From positions 1 through 29,917 of the forward strand of contig JAAVTG010000638.1 in the NCBI GenBank assembly GCA_011947345.1: DNA of 29,917 nt, given 5' to 3'. Of the stretch, positions 1-7,226 are shown in pieces (the first letter of the stretch is position 1; each line of letters starts with the position of its first letter). The translations under genes and the position numbers were made by a program. Source of the DNA: Phytophthora quininea. Taxonomy: Eukaryota; Oomycota; Peronosporomycetes; Peronosporales; Peronosporaceae. The notes under the pieces are model-generated. The model did not search any database, was not told the DNA's origin, and was given only the letters and a program-made list of their open reading frames with translations.

Positions 1-860
1 ACGAGATCGTGGGCGAAGTGACTCAAGCGGGTCCTGATGTCAAGGACCTGAAGGTTGGTGACCGTGTTGGCGTCGGCGCTGAAGTTTGGGCGTGCCTCAA
101 CAGGGACCCGGCACACCCATGCGCAACTTGTGCCAACGGTGACGACGGCTACTGCCCGAGACGCTTGGGGACGTACAACTACAAGTACCCCGACGGCGCC
201 ACAACCTACGGCGGGTTCGCCGAGTACATTCGTCTCACCTACCAGTACGCCTTCAAGATCCCCGACAACATCCCGTCCGACGTCGCCGCACCACTACTGT
301 GCGCTGGTACAACAGTGTTCAAGCCGTTTAAGGAGGTCGGCATCAAGCCCGGCGATCGGGTCGGCATTGTCGGTGTCGGTGGTTTGGGTCACCTCGGCAT
401 TCAGTTCGCCAAAGCGATGGGCGCTGCATCCGTCGTAGCTCGCTCCGGCAACAAGGAGCAAGAAGTCCGCAAGTTGGGAGCCGACGAGTTCGTCGTGTAC
501 ACTGACGAGAAGCAGGCAGCGGCTGCTGCCAATTCGATCAATGTACTGCTGATCACGGCCGACGCCAACAACATGCCGTACACGCTGTTCCTTAGCTTCC
601 TGGCCGTACGCGGCTCCTGCATCATGGTGGGTCTGCCTAATGACGACATCAAGTTCAACGCGTTCGGCGTTGTGGCCAAAGGCTGTCAATTCGTTGGCAG
701 CAACATCGGTAGTATTCAAGACATCAAGGACATGCTGGAGCTGGCGTCCAAGAAGAACGTGCGCGCTGTGATTCAGAAGATGCCCATGTCCAAGGTGAAC
801 GAAGGCCTCCAAATGATGCGCGATGGCAAGGTGCGCTACCGTGTAGTTTTGGAAAACTAG
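1..860 (+). CDS. Zinc-type alcohol dehydrogenase, copy 1 (5' end outside window)
   Basis: C-terminal three quarters of a medium-chain NADP(H)-type alcohol/cinnamyl-alcohol dehydrogenase (CAD/yeast ADH6-like), which reduces aldehydes. The reading frame is open from base 3 (EIVGEV, the end of the GHE zinc motif), so the start and the catalytic CGICGSDLH motif lie upstream of the window. Four structural-zinc cysteines are visible in the CLNRDP..C..C...YC lobe, followed by the Rossmann motif GIVGVGGLGHLGIQ. The other three copies read VVAFSRSGN or VVAFSRSAN in the coenzyme loop; this copy reads VVARSGN, an in-frame loss of two residues (Phe-Ser) beside the Ser/Arg expected to bind the NADP phosphate. 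The N-terminal part resembles copy 2 and the C-terminal part resembles copy 3, suggesting gene conversion. It ends at TAG 858-860. Physiological substrate unknown. Confidence 0.9.
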   Translation, partial: EIVGEVTQAGPDVKDLKVGDRVGVGAEVWACLNRDPAHPCATCANGDDGYCPRRLGTYNYKYPDGATTYGGFAEYIRLTYQYAFKIPDNIPSDVAAPLLCAGTTVFKPFKEVGIKPGDRVGIVGVGGLGHLGIQFAKAMGAASVVARSGNKEQEVRKLGADEFVVYTDEKQAAAAANSINVLLITADANNMPYTLFLSFLAVRGSCIMVGLPNDDIKFNAFGVVAKGCQFVGSNIGSIQDIKDMLELASKKNVRAVIQKMPMSKVNEGLQMMRDGKVRYRVVLEN

Positions 861-1232
861 AGTGAGAGTGGGTAGCAAGCAACAAGAGTTAATACAAAAA
901 GTCTTGGAAACTGAAAATGATGGTTGCGATCGTGGATAAAGCACTTTCAGGCAAGGATTGTTGTGCTACAACTCATGAGCTTGTGGGGCCAGGAAAGCAA
1001 ACCGATGTCGGTGCGTCACAATCTCGGTGGGGATCCATTTTCGCAGCTGATGCCGGCAAGGGTGGCGCGTAAGCATGACAAGCATCATGCTCAATGCGAC
1101 CAGGAACTGCAAGCACGTGCCGATCATGAAGGACGTTCGGGTCACCGGCGTCAAAGCCCAACGCTCCAGTCGACACCAGCGACTCCACACTGCAATTTGA
1201 GCCCAAGCTCACAAGCCACCGCAATTAATAAG
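861..1232. other. Intergenic region upstream of ADH copy 2
   Basis: This 372-bp gap between ADH copies 1 and 2 has no gene that I can support. An open frame from about 924 runs into copy 2, but it has no similarity to the other copies before 1233. A CAATTT at 1193-1198, about 35 nt before the copy 2 start, could be the flanking element of an oomycete core promoter. The initiator half beside it (TCCACACTG) is a poor match. Confidence 0.4.
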
Positions 1233-2295
1233 ATGTCCACCGCTCCTCGAACCATCCACGCCTATGCGTGCGCCGGCAAAGGAGAACTCGTCAAGCCCTG
1301 GGACTACCAGTCGCGTCCTCTTGGACAGGAAGATGTCGAGGTGAAGATCACCCACTGCGGTATCTGCGGCTCCGACCTGCACACGCTCGACAGCGGCTGG
1401 TCTGGGACCAAATACCCGTGCGTGGCTGGCCACGAGATCGTGGGCGAGGTGACTCTGGCGGCCCCGACGTCAAGGACCTGAAGGTCGGCGACCGTGTTGG
1501 TGTCGGCGCTGAAGTCTGGGCTTGCCTCAACAGGGACCCCGATGCTCCTTGCAAAACGTGCGCCAACGGGTTCGACGCGTACTGTCCCCGCAAGATCGAG
1601 ACGTACAACTACACGTACCCGGACGGCGCCACAACCTACGGTGGCTACGCCGACTACATCCGTCTCGCCTGCCAGTACGCCTTCAAGATCCCCGACAACA
1701 TCCCGCCAGACATGGCGGCGCCGTTGCTGTGTGCCGGCACGACGGTGTTCACCCCGTTCAAGGAGGTGGTATCAACCCCGGAGACCGTGTCGGCATCGTC
1801 GGTATCGGCGGTCTCGGTCACATCGGCATTCAATTTGCGAAGGCCATGGGCGCGGCTGCTGTCGTGGCGTTCTCTCGCTCCGGCAGCAAGGAGCAAGAGG
1901 TACGTGAGCTCGGAGCCGATGAGTTCGTCGTCTACACGGACGAGAAGCAGGCCGCGGCGGCGGCGAACTCAGTCAATATTCTGCTGATCACCGCCGATGC
2001 CAACGACATGCCATACAGCATGTTCTTGAGCTTCCTTGCGGTGCACGGCACCTGCATCCTGGTCGGCATCCCGAACGACCACGTCAAGTTCAAACCGTAT
2101 CCGTTGGTGGGCAAGGGCGCGAACTTCAAAGGCAGTAACATCGGAAGCATCCAGGACATTAAAGATATGCTTGAGTTGGCGTCCAAGAAGAACGTGCGGC
2201 CGGTGATCCAGAAGCTACCGATGTCCAAGGTGAACGAAGGACTGGACATGGTCCGTAACGGCACGGTGCGCTACCGCGTGGTGCTCGAAAACTAA
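1233..2295 (+). CDS. Zinc-type alcohol dehydrogenase, copy 2 (two frameshifts)
   Basis: Second paralogue, about 354 residues once two one-base gaps are allowed for. It starts at ATG 1233 (MSTAPRTIHAYA), matching the starts of copies 3 and 4. In order: catalytic-zinc CGICGSDLHTLD, GHEIVGEV, structural-zinc Cys cluster, GIVGIGGLGHIGIQ Rossmann motif, VVAFSRSGSKEQEV coenzyme loop, and the shared C-terminus ending RYRVVLEN. The frame slips at about 1458-1465 (GCGGCCCC, where copies 1 and 4 imply one more base) and at about 1766-1770 (GAGGTGGTATC against GAGGTCGGCATC). Both are losses of one base. Every residue before and after each slip is conserved, so sequencing error is at least as likely as a real pseudogene. 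It is closest to copy 4 in the C-terminal half (KPYPLVGKGANFKGSN). Same strand as copy 1, 372 bp downstream. Confidence 0.85.
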
Positions 2296-2392
2296 GCTGC
2301 GGGGGCATCTTTATGTTTCTATCAACATCGTCAATACATGTTGTGAGGATATGCACGAGTTCTTGTATTAACGACGTCGCTTAGCTAGACGA

Positions 2393-3173
2393 TTACTGTC
2401 CTTTGACGATCGAATTGATCCACTCCACTGCGCCCGATACTCGTGCGTAGATAGCGGGCACTCCTCATCGCCGCAGCCATCCCCCAGCTCGATAGGCCAA
2501 TGAGAACGTCATCGCCATCTCCGACCTTCACCTCCTTGATCAATGGGCCACCATTGTCGCGACTGCACGAGTCCTTATCGGCAGCGCCACCAGCACACAC
2601 CATCGAATCGTCGATAATGAACATGGTGGCGCAGTCGTCGTTGTCCCAGACCTCCACCCCCACCTTCTGGGGTTCGTACGATGGCGTTCCCTTGGGGAAT
2701 GAGGTGTCGCCCCAACCCATAGCGGTCGTCAAGAAGCCCGGCTTGATGTCGGATCCATCGACTGCCGGGAGCTTCACAGGAGTGAACTTGCTCGCCTTTT
2801 CCAGAGTCAGCACGGCGAAGTCGTAGGAAAGACTCGTTGCGTTATAATCCATGTGGTTCTGCGCCTTGACGACCTTGATCTGCTCGCCGTCTTGGGTGCC
2901 ATTGATGTAGTGCGATCCAATTGACACGTAGTTGGGGGCGCCAATGGCGGCACCGGTGCACGATGCGGTGGTAAGCACATGGGTGGGCGAGATCAACGAA
3001 GCGCCGCAATTGTTGGTTCCCTCCGGAGTTGTTCGGATGCCGGCAGAGTACGTCTTTGATCCAATTGGAACCGTTGATCCGCCCAGAATGAGTTGGCGTT
3101 GGGCGTGGCCAGAAGCTGCCTGTGCGGTGGCCAAGAAGCCGACGGTTGCGGAGACAGCAGAGACGACCTTCAT
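2393..3173 (-). CDS. Secreted inactive trypsin-like protein, glucanase-inhibitor (GIP) type
   Basis: S1-family (chymotrypsin-fold) protein of about 260 residues. ATG at 3173 opens a signal peptide (MKVVSAVSATVGFLATAQA); the open frame upstream of it has no ATG. Two catalytic positions are lost. The His site reads VLTTASC instead of TAAHC, and the Ser site reads CSRDNGGP instead of GDSGGP. The Asp (YDFAVLTL) is kept. Phytophthora GIPs are secreted, proteolytically dead S1 homologues that bind and inhibit host endo-beta-1,3-glucanases; that role is inferred here from the triad pattern. The literal frame ends at 2385 with an atypical tail. With one base missing at about 2480-2485 (a C run) and another at about 2462-2466, the canonical tail GVPAIYARVSGAVEWINSIV appears, ending at TAA 2393-2395. 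It could alternatively be a protease decoy with another target. Confidence 0.82.
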
Positions 3174-3521
3174 GGTGGGTATGGATAGTAGTGGTGTGCG
3201 GCAGATGGCCAAAATCGAAATGGTGTTTAACGTGGAGTCTCCATCCGTGCCTGTTGAAGGCGAACCTCCATGTGCTGTGAGACGGCCATTTGTCTATTGT
3301 CAACACTTGGTGGCCTGTTGCGTGGCCACTGTGCTCGCCACCAATAACCGCACCGCGACAATTACCGCACATGTTTGGATCCATTTGCAAATAGCCTGTG
3401 GGTCCTTCGCTGCGTTGCTGGACATGCCAGGCAGAACTCATGTCGCCACGGGATTGTGGTCAAACAGTTTATTTCTTTGCTTTTCATATTGTAGTGGTCA
3501 AACCATACGTATTCCTTTGTC

Positions 3522-4589
3522 CTAGTTCTCGAGAACGACACGGTAGCGCACCTTGCCCTCGCGCATCATCTGGAGGCCTTCGTTCACCTTGGACATGGGC
3601 ATCTTCTGGATCACGGGGCGAACGTTCTTCTTGGACGCCATCTCCAACGTGTCCTTGATGTCTTGGATACTACCGACGTTGCTGCCGACAAACTTGGCTC
3701 CCTTGCCCACAACACCAAACGCGTTGAACTTGATGTCGTCATTAGGCAGACCCACCATGATGCACGTGCCACGGACCGCCAGGAAGCTCAAGAAGAGCGA
3801 GTAGGGCATGTTGTTGGCGTCGGCCGTGATCAGCAGAACGTTGACAGATCCAGCAGCTTCCGCGGCCTGCTTCTTGTCCGTGTAGACGACGAACTCATCG
3901 GCGCCGAGGTCGCGGACTTCCTGCTCCTTGTTACCCGAGCGGGAGAATGCCACGACGGAGGAGGCGCCCATGGCCTTCGCGAACTGGATGGCCAAATGAC
4001 CCAAACCACCGACACCGACGATACCGACACGGTCTCCGGGCTTAATTCCAGCCTCCTTGAACGGCTTGAACACTGTCGTACCGGCGCACATCAATGGCGC
4101 GGCCATGTCGGACGGGATGTTGTCCGGGATCTTGATGGCGAACTCATTGGGCACGCGGACGTAGTCGGCGTAGCCGCCGTACGTGATGGCGCCGTCGCTT
4201 TTGTAGCGGTCACTGTAAGTCCAGACGCGGTGCGGGCAGTAGCCATCCTCGCCGCTTTCGCAGACAGCGCACGACTTGGCAGGGTCCTTGTTCAGACACG
4301 CATCCACCAGAGCGCCGACACCGACGCGGTCGCCGATCTTCAGGTCTTTGACATTGGGGCCTGCCTGGGTCACTTCACCGATGATCTCGTGACCAGCCAC
4401 GCACGGGTAAATGGTGTTGCCCCAGCCATTGTCGATCGTGTGCAGATCGGAGCCGCAGATGCCGCAGTGCGAGATTTTGATCTCGACGTCGCCGTCGCCG
4501 AGCGGGCGGGATTGGTATTCAAAGGCCTTGGCATCTTCGCTCTTGCCGAACGAGGCGTAGGCGTGGACGGTTCTCGGGGCCGCAGACAT
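3522..4589 (-). CDS. Zinc-type alcohol dehydrogenase, copy 3 (intact, inverted)
   Basis: Complete 355-residue CAD/ADH6-like dehydrogenase on the minus strand, with no frameshifts. ATG 4589 is chosen because the protein then starts MSAAPRTVHAYA like its paralogues. An in-frame extension upstream to 4718 is open but lies beyond the predicted transcription start. Catalytic zinc: CGICGSDLHTID and GHEIIGEV. Structural zinc: cysteines in CLNKDPAKSCAVC and GYC. Rossmann motif: GIVGVGGLGHLAIQ. Coenzyme loop: VVAFSRSGNKEQEV, with Ser/Arg placed for NADP(H). This is the most divergent copy in the structural-zinc lobe (ALVDACLNKDP, TYSDRYKSDGAITYGG). It is divergent from copy 4 and lies behind a near-consensus oomycete core promoter at 4642-4660. 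Likely a broad-specificity aldehyde reductase; substrate unknown. Confidence 0.94.
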   Translation of the reverse strand: MSAAPRTVHAYASFGKSEDAKAFEYQSRPLGDGDVEIKISHCGICGSDLHTIDNGWGNTIYPCVAGHEIIGEVTQAGPNVKDLKIGDRVGVGALVDACLNKDPAKSCAVCESGEDGYCPHRVWTYSDRYKSDGAITYGGYADYVRVPNEFAIKIPDNIPSDMAAPLMCAGTTVFKPFKEAGIKPGDRVGIVGVGGLGHLAIQFAKAMGASSVVAFSRSGNKEQEVRDLGADEFVVYTDKKQAAEAAGSVNVLLITADANNMPYSLFLSFLAVRGTCIMVGLPNDDIKFNAFGVVGKGAKFVGSNVGSIQDIKDTLEMASKKNVRPVIQKMPMSKVNEGLQMMREGKVRYRVVLEN

Positions 4590-4641
4590 CTTGGAAATGT
4601 GTAGAGGAAGGAGTGGTGTTGCTTGGTCTTGTTGGAGTGCG

Positions 4642-4660
4642 GGTAAATCGCAGAATGAGC
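4642..4660 (-). promoter_or_regulatory. Oomycete core promoter (Inr + FPR) of ADH copy 3
   Basis: The minus strand reads GCTCATTCTGCGATTTACC, which fits the 19-nt oomycete core consensus GCTCATTYYNCAWTTTNYY at all positions but one (G for A in the flanking element). It lies 53-71 nt before ATG 4589, the usual spacing, with transcription expected to start inside the TCATTCT part. Confidence 0.75.
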
Positions 4661-5459
4661 TCGACTGGATCGGTTGATGTGCTGTGTCAAGTATGACAGT
4701 TGGGACGCGGTTGTGCATAGCAGAGGAAATCGGACTGTCGCCATTTTTTCGAGCTGATGAGTCTTGTCATCTTGGCCGTCCCGCCGCACTGCAACACACC
4801 AGGTAAATGAACTCATTCTCGACTAGCAACCCGAGCACCTGCGTGAGTAGTTCACGCCTCATTCTGACGGAGTACAAACATTAAAAAATTGCCATCCCTG
4901 ACGAAAAAGCTGAACAAGTTTCCTGTCTTTAAGGTCTGTGAGCTACTCTCGTGACCAAGTATTCAATCTCGGTAGCGTTGCCCAGGAATCCACTGCGGCA
5001 AATGTTCCGCCGGGACTGACCGGCCACGCGCGCATTGCGACAAACACCTGGGCGGCGTCACCCTCGGCACTGGCGCGAGCAAGTTTGCGCGGCGGCACTG
5101 CTTGTAAACGGCAGCCGCGATCATAGCGATTCGTCTCCAGTGCTTTGGCGGGGAGATCGTCCATTTCGATGGCCCCGTCAACCGCCGAAATGTTTATGTG
5201 GAGATCGAGAAACACATCGTAAAGCGGTCGCTAACGAGCCAATCTAGACTGGTCGTTGCTCGTATACTTGCACATCTTGAGATGAGGTACGTATCTTCTT
5301 TTACATATATTAAGTCAAACCGGACTGTGACAATATCCCCCAGAATATGTAAGCTTGGTCGCTTACGCAAAAGCTTTGATGACCTGCCTGGACGTCGCAC
5401 CATGCGACGGTGAGCCCAGCCACAAGTGCGTGGCGAGGCTGCTGCTTGGATTTCGCAGC

Positions 5460-5478
5460 TCTCATTTACGAATTCGAT
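5460..5478 (+). promoter_or_regulatory. Candidate core promoter of ADH copy 4
   Basis: TCTCATTTACGAATTCGAT partly matches the oomycete core consensus, with a good CTCATTT initiator followed by a degenerate flanking element (GAATTC for CAWTTT). It sits about 50-65 nt before ATG 5526. About five positions differ from consensus, so this rests mainly on location. Confidence 0.4.
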
Positions 5479-5525
5479 CCGTTCCACTCAAGTCGAAGCC
5501 TCCTACCAAGAACTGCATCAAGACC

Positions 5526-6596
5526 ATGTCGACTGCTCCACGCACCGTGCACGCCTACGCCTGCTCCGGCAAGGGCGAGGAGATCAAACCCTGGGAGTAC
5601 CAGTCGCGTCCGCTCGGCCCCGAGGACGTCGAGATCAAAATCTCGCACTGCGGTATCTGCGGCTCGGACCTGCACACCATGGACAGCGGCTGGGGCCAGA
5701 CCATCTACCCGTGCGTCGTCGGCCATGAGATCGTCGGTGAAGTGACGCTCGCCGGCGACAAGGTGAAGGACATGAAGATCGGCGACCGTGTCGGCGTCGG
5801 CGCTCAGGTCTGGGCCTGCCTCAACAAGTTCCCGGACGAGCCGTGCAAGGAGTGCGCCAACGGCGCCGACGCCTATTGCCGCTACCACGTCGGCACGTAC
5901 AACTCCAAGTACCGCAAGACGGACGGCGCCATCACGTACGGCGGCTACGCCGACTACATCCGCGTGACCCACGAGTACGCCTTCAAGATCCCGGACAACA
6001 TCCCGTCGGATGTCGCGGCCCCTCTGCTTTGTGCCGGCACCACCGTCTTCACGCCGTTCAAGGAGGTCGGCATTAAGCCCGGTGACCGTGTCGGTATCGT
6101 CGGTATTGGCGGTCTGGGCCACTTGGGAATTCAATTCGCCAAGGCCATGGGCGCCGCTGCCGTCGTGGCCTTCTCTCGCTCCGCCAACAAGGAGCAGGAA
6201 GTCCGCAACCTCGGCGCTGACGAGTTCGTCGTCTACACCGACGAGAAGCAGGCTGCGGCTGCTGCCAATTCGATCAACGTTCTGCTGATCACGGCCGACG
6301 CCAATAACATGCCCTACTCGCTCTTCTTGAGCTTCCTGGCCGTGCACAGCACGGTGATTATGGTGGGTCTACCCAACGACGAGATCAAGTTCAAACCGTT
6401 CCCGCTCGTGGCCAAGGGCGCCAACTTTAAGGGCAGCGCCATCGGCAGCATCCAGGACATCAAGGACATGCTGAAGCTGGCGTCCGAGAAGAACGTTCGC
6501 CCCGTGATCCAGAAGATGCCCATGTCCAAGGTGAACGAGGGCGTCCAGATGGTTCGCAACGGCACGGTGCGCTACCGCGTCGTCCTCGAGAACTAG
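5526..6596 (+). CDS. Zinc-type alcohol dehydrogenase, copy 4 (intact)
   Basis: Complete 356-residue CAD/ADH6-like dehydrogenase. The start is ATG 5526 (MSTAPRTVHAYACSGKGEE), aligned with copies 2 and 3; the frame is open upstream but is not conserved there. It carries CGICGSDLHTMD and GHEIVGEV for the catalytic zinc, CLNKFPDEPCKEC and AYC for the structural zinc, GIVGIGGLGHLGIQ for the Rossmann fold, and VVAFSRSANKEQEV for the coenzyme loop. It is closest to copy 2 in the C-terminal half (FKPFPLVAKGANFKGS) and has VHSTVIMVGL where copies 1 and 3 have VRGSCIMVGL or VRGTCIMVGL. Codon use is strongly GC-ending and more uniform than in copy 3. Divergently arranged with copy 3. Probably cytosolic, since no targeting peptide is visible. 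Confidence 0.94.
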   Translation: MSTAPRTVHAYACSGKGEEIKPWEYQSRPLGPEDVEIKISHCGICGSDLHTMDSGWGQTIYPCVVGHEIVGEVTLAGDKVKDMKIGDRVGVGAQVWACLNKFPDEPCKECANGADAYCRYHVGTYNSKYRKTDGAITYGGYADYIRVTHEYAFKIPDNIPSDVAAPLLCAGTTVFTPFKEVGIKPGDRVGIVGIGGLGHLGIQFAKAMGAAAVVAFSRSANKEQEVRNLGADEFVVYTDEKQAAAAANSINVLLITADANNMPYSLFLSFLAVHSTVIMVGLPNDEIKFKPFPLVAKGANFKGSAIGSIQDIKDMLKLASEKNVRPVIQKMPMSKVNEGVQMVRNGTVRYRVVLEN

Positions 6597-7176
6597 GCTC
6601 CAGTTAGTTTATCTCTGCTCGGCTGCTTGTAAGCCTTTGCAAGGAAGAAAACCCTCTTTAACCTCTGAAAAATGTACAACAACTCACGTGAACGCGTTCA
6701 CTCTCCCCGTTCAATCTGATTACTTAGAGACGACTAAAGCAGCAAGTGAGCTGCGGTATTGTAGCTCAGCAGCGGTTGAAACGCAAGTGACTAGCGACCT
6801 ACAACTAGTAGACTAAAGTAGAGCCCTGATGGCCTTGAAGATGCAGGAAACCGGTTGGCGCTTGGATTTGAAACACCGGCAGCTTGAACGCGCATTGATG
6901 TTAAACCCGCTCTGCATCAAATCGAAAAGATATGATGCAGCTGGAATTCCTCTGTAGTTCACAGCCCAGCACAAAACCTTCAACGTTCCTCTCCACCTCA
7001 CAGTCCACTCCCTTCCTCTTCTCCTCTCCAGACAGGGCCATCTACTGCTTGCTGTCCATTGCGCTTCCTCCCTCGCCGTTGCGCGTCGAACTCCAAACGC
7101 TGCAAGTCAAGTCGACCGAGAGCGCCAACTTCAACTATCCCCTAATACAAACCCCTATACAAATATCCTCCAATCC
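6597..7176. other. Intergenic region upstream of the carboxylase gene
   Basis: No gene is supportable in this 580-bp stretch. The last 200 bases are pyrimidine-rich (CTCCACCTCACAGTCC and similar), as is common before oomycete promoters. A weak open frame beginning near 6932 overlaps the promoter and the 5' end of the downstream gene and has no domain. Confidence 0.5.
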
Positions 7177-7195
7177 GCTCATTCTTCAATTTGCG
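7177..7195 (+). promoter_or_regulatory. Oomycete core promoter (Inr + FPR) of the carboxylase gene
   Basis: GCTCATTCTTCAATTTGCG matches the consensus GCTCATTYYNCAWTTTNYY at 18 of 19 positions; only the last base differs. It is 32-50 nt before ATG 7227, so transcription would start at about 7180 and leave a leader of about 45 nt. Confidence 0.85.
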
Positions 7196-7226
7196 TCCAA
7201 GTGCTCAGGTCCCAAGAAGCTCCAAG

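Larger units (their letters stand above)
4590..5525. other. Divergent intergenic region between ADH copies 3 and 4
   Basis: This 936-bp region separates the heads of two divergent ADH genes. It holds the copy 3 core promoter near its left end and a weaker candidate for copy 4 near its right end. Between them, 4940-5215 is GC-rich and open in more than one frame, but no frame shows a recognisable domain or a good start context. I call no gene there. No tRNA or other RNA gene was seen. Confidence 0.5.

Noticed and set aside
294..944. Long minus-strand open frame across ADH copy 1 (and similar ones across copies 3 and 4)
   Set aside because: Antisense shadow of the conserved dehydrogenase frame; composition follows the codon bias of the real gene.
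3522..4718. N-terminal extension of ADH copy 3 to 4718
   Set aside because: The extension is not shared by the other copies and lies upstream of the core promoter at 4642-4660.
4943..5215. 90-codon open frame on the minus strand, plus an overlapping Cys/His-containing plus-strand frame
   Set aside because: No domain, no convincing start, several frames equally open because of high GC. It lies between divergent promoters.
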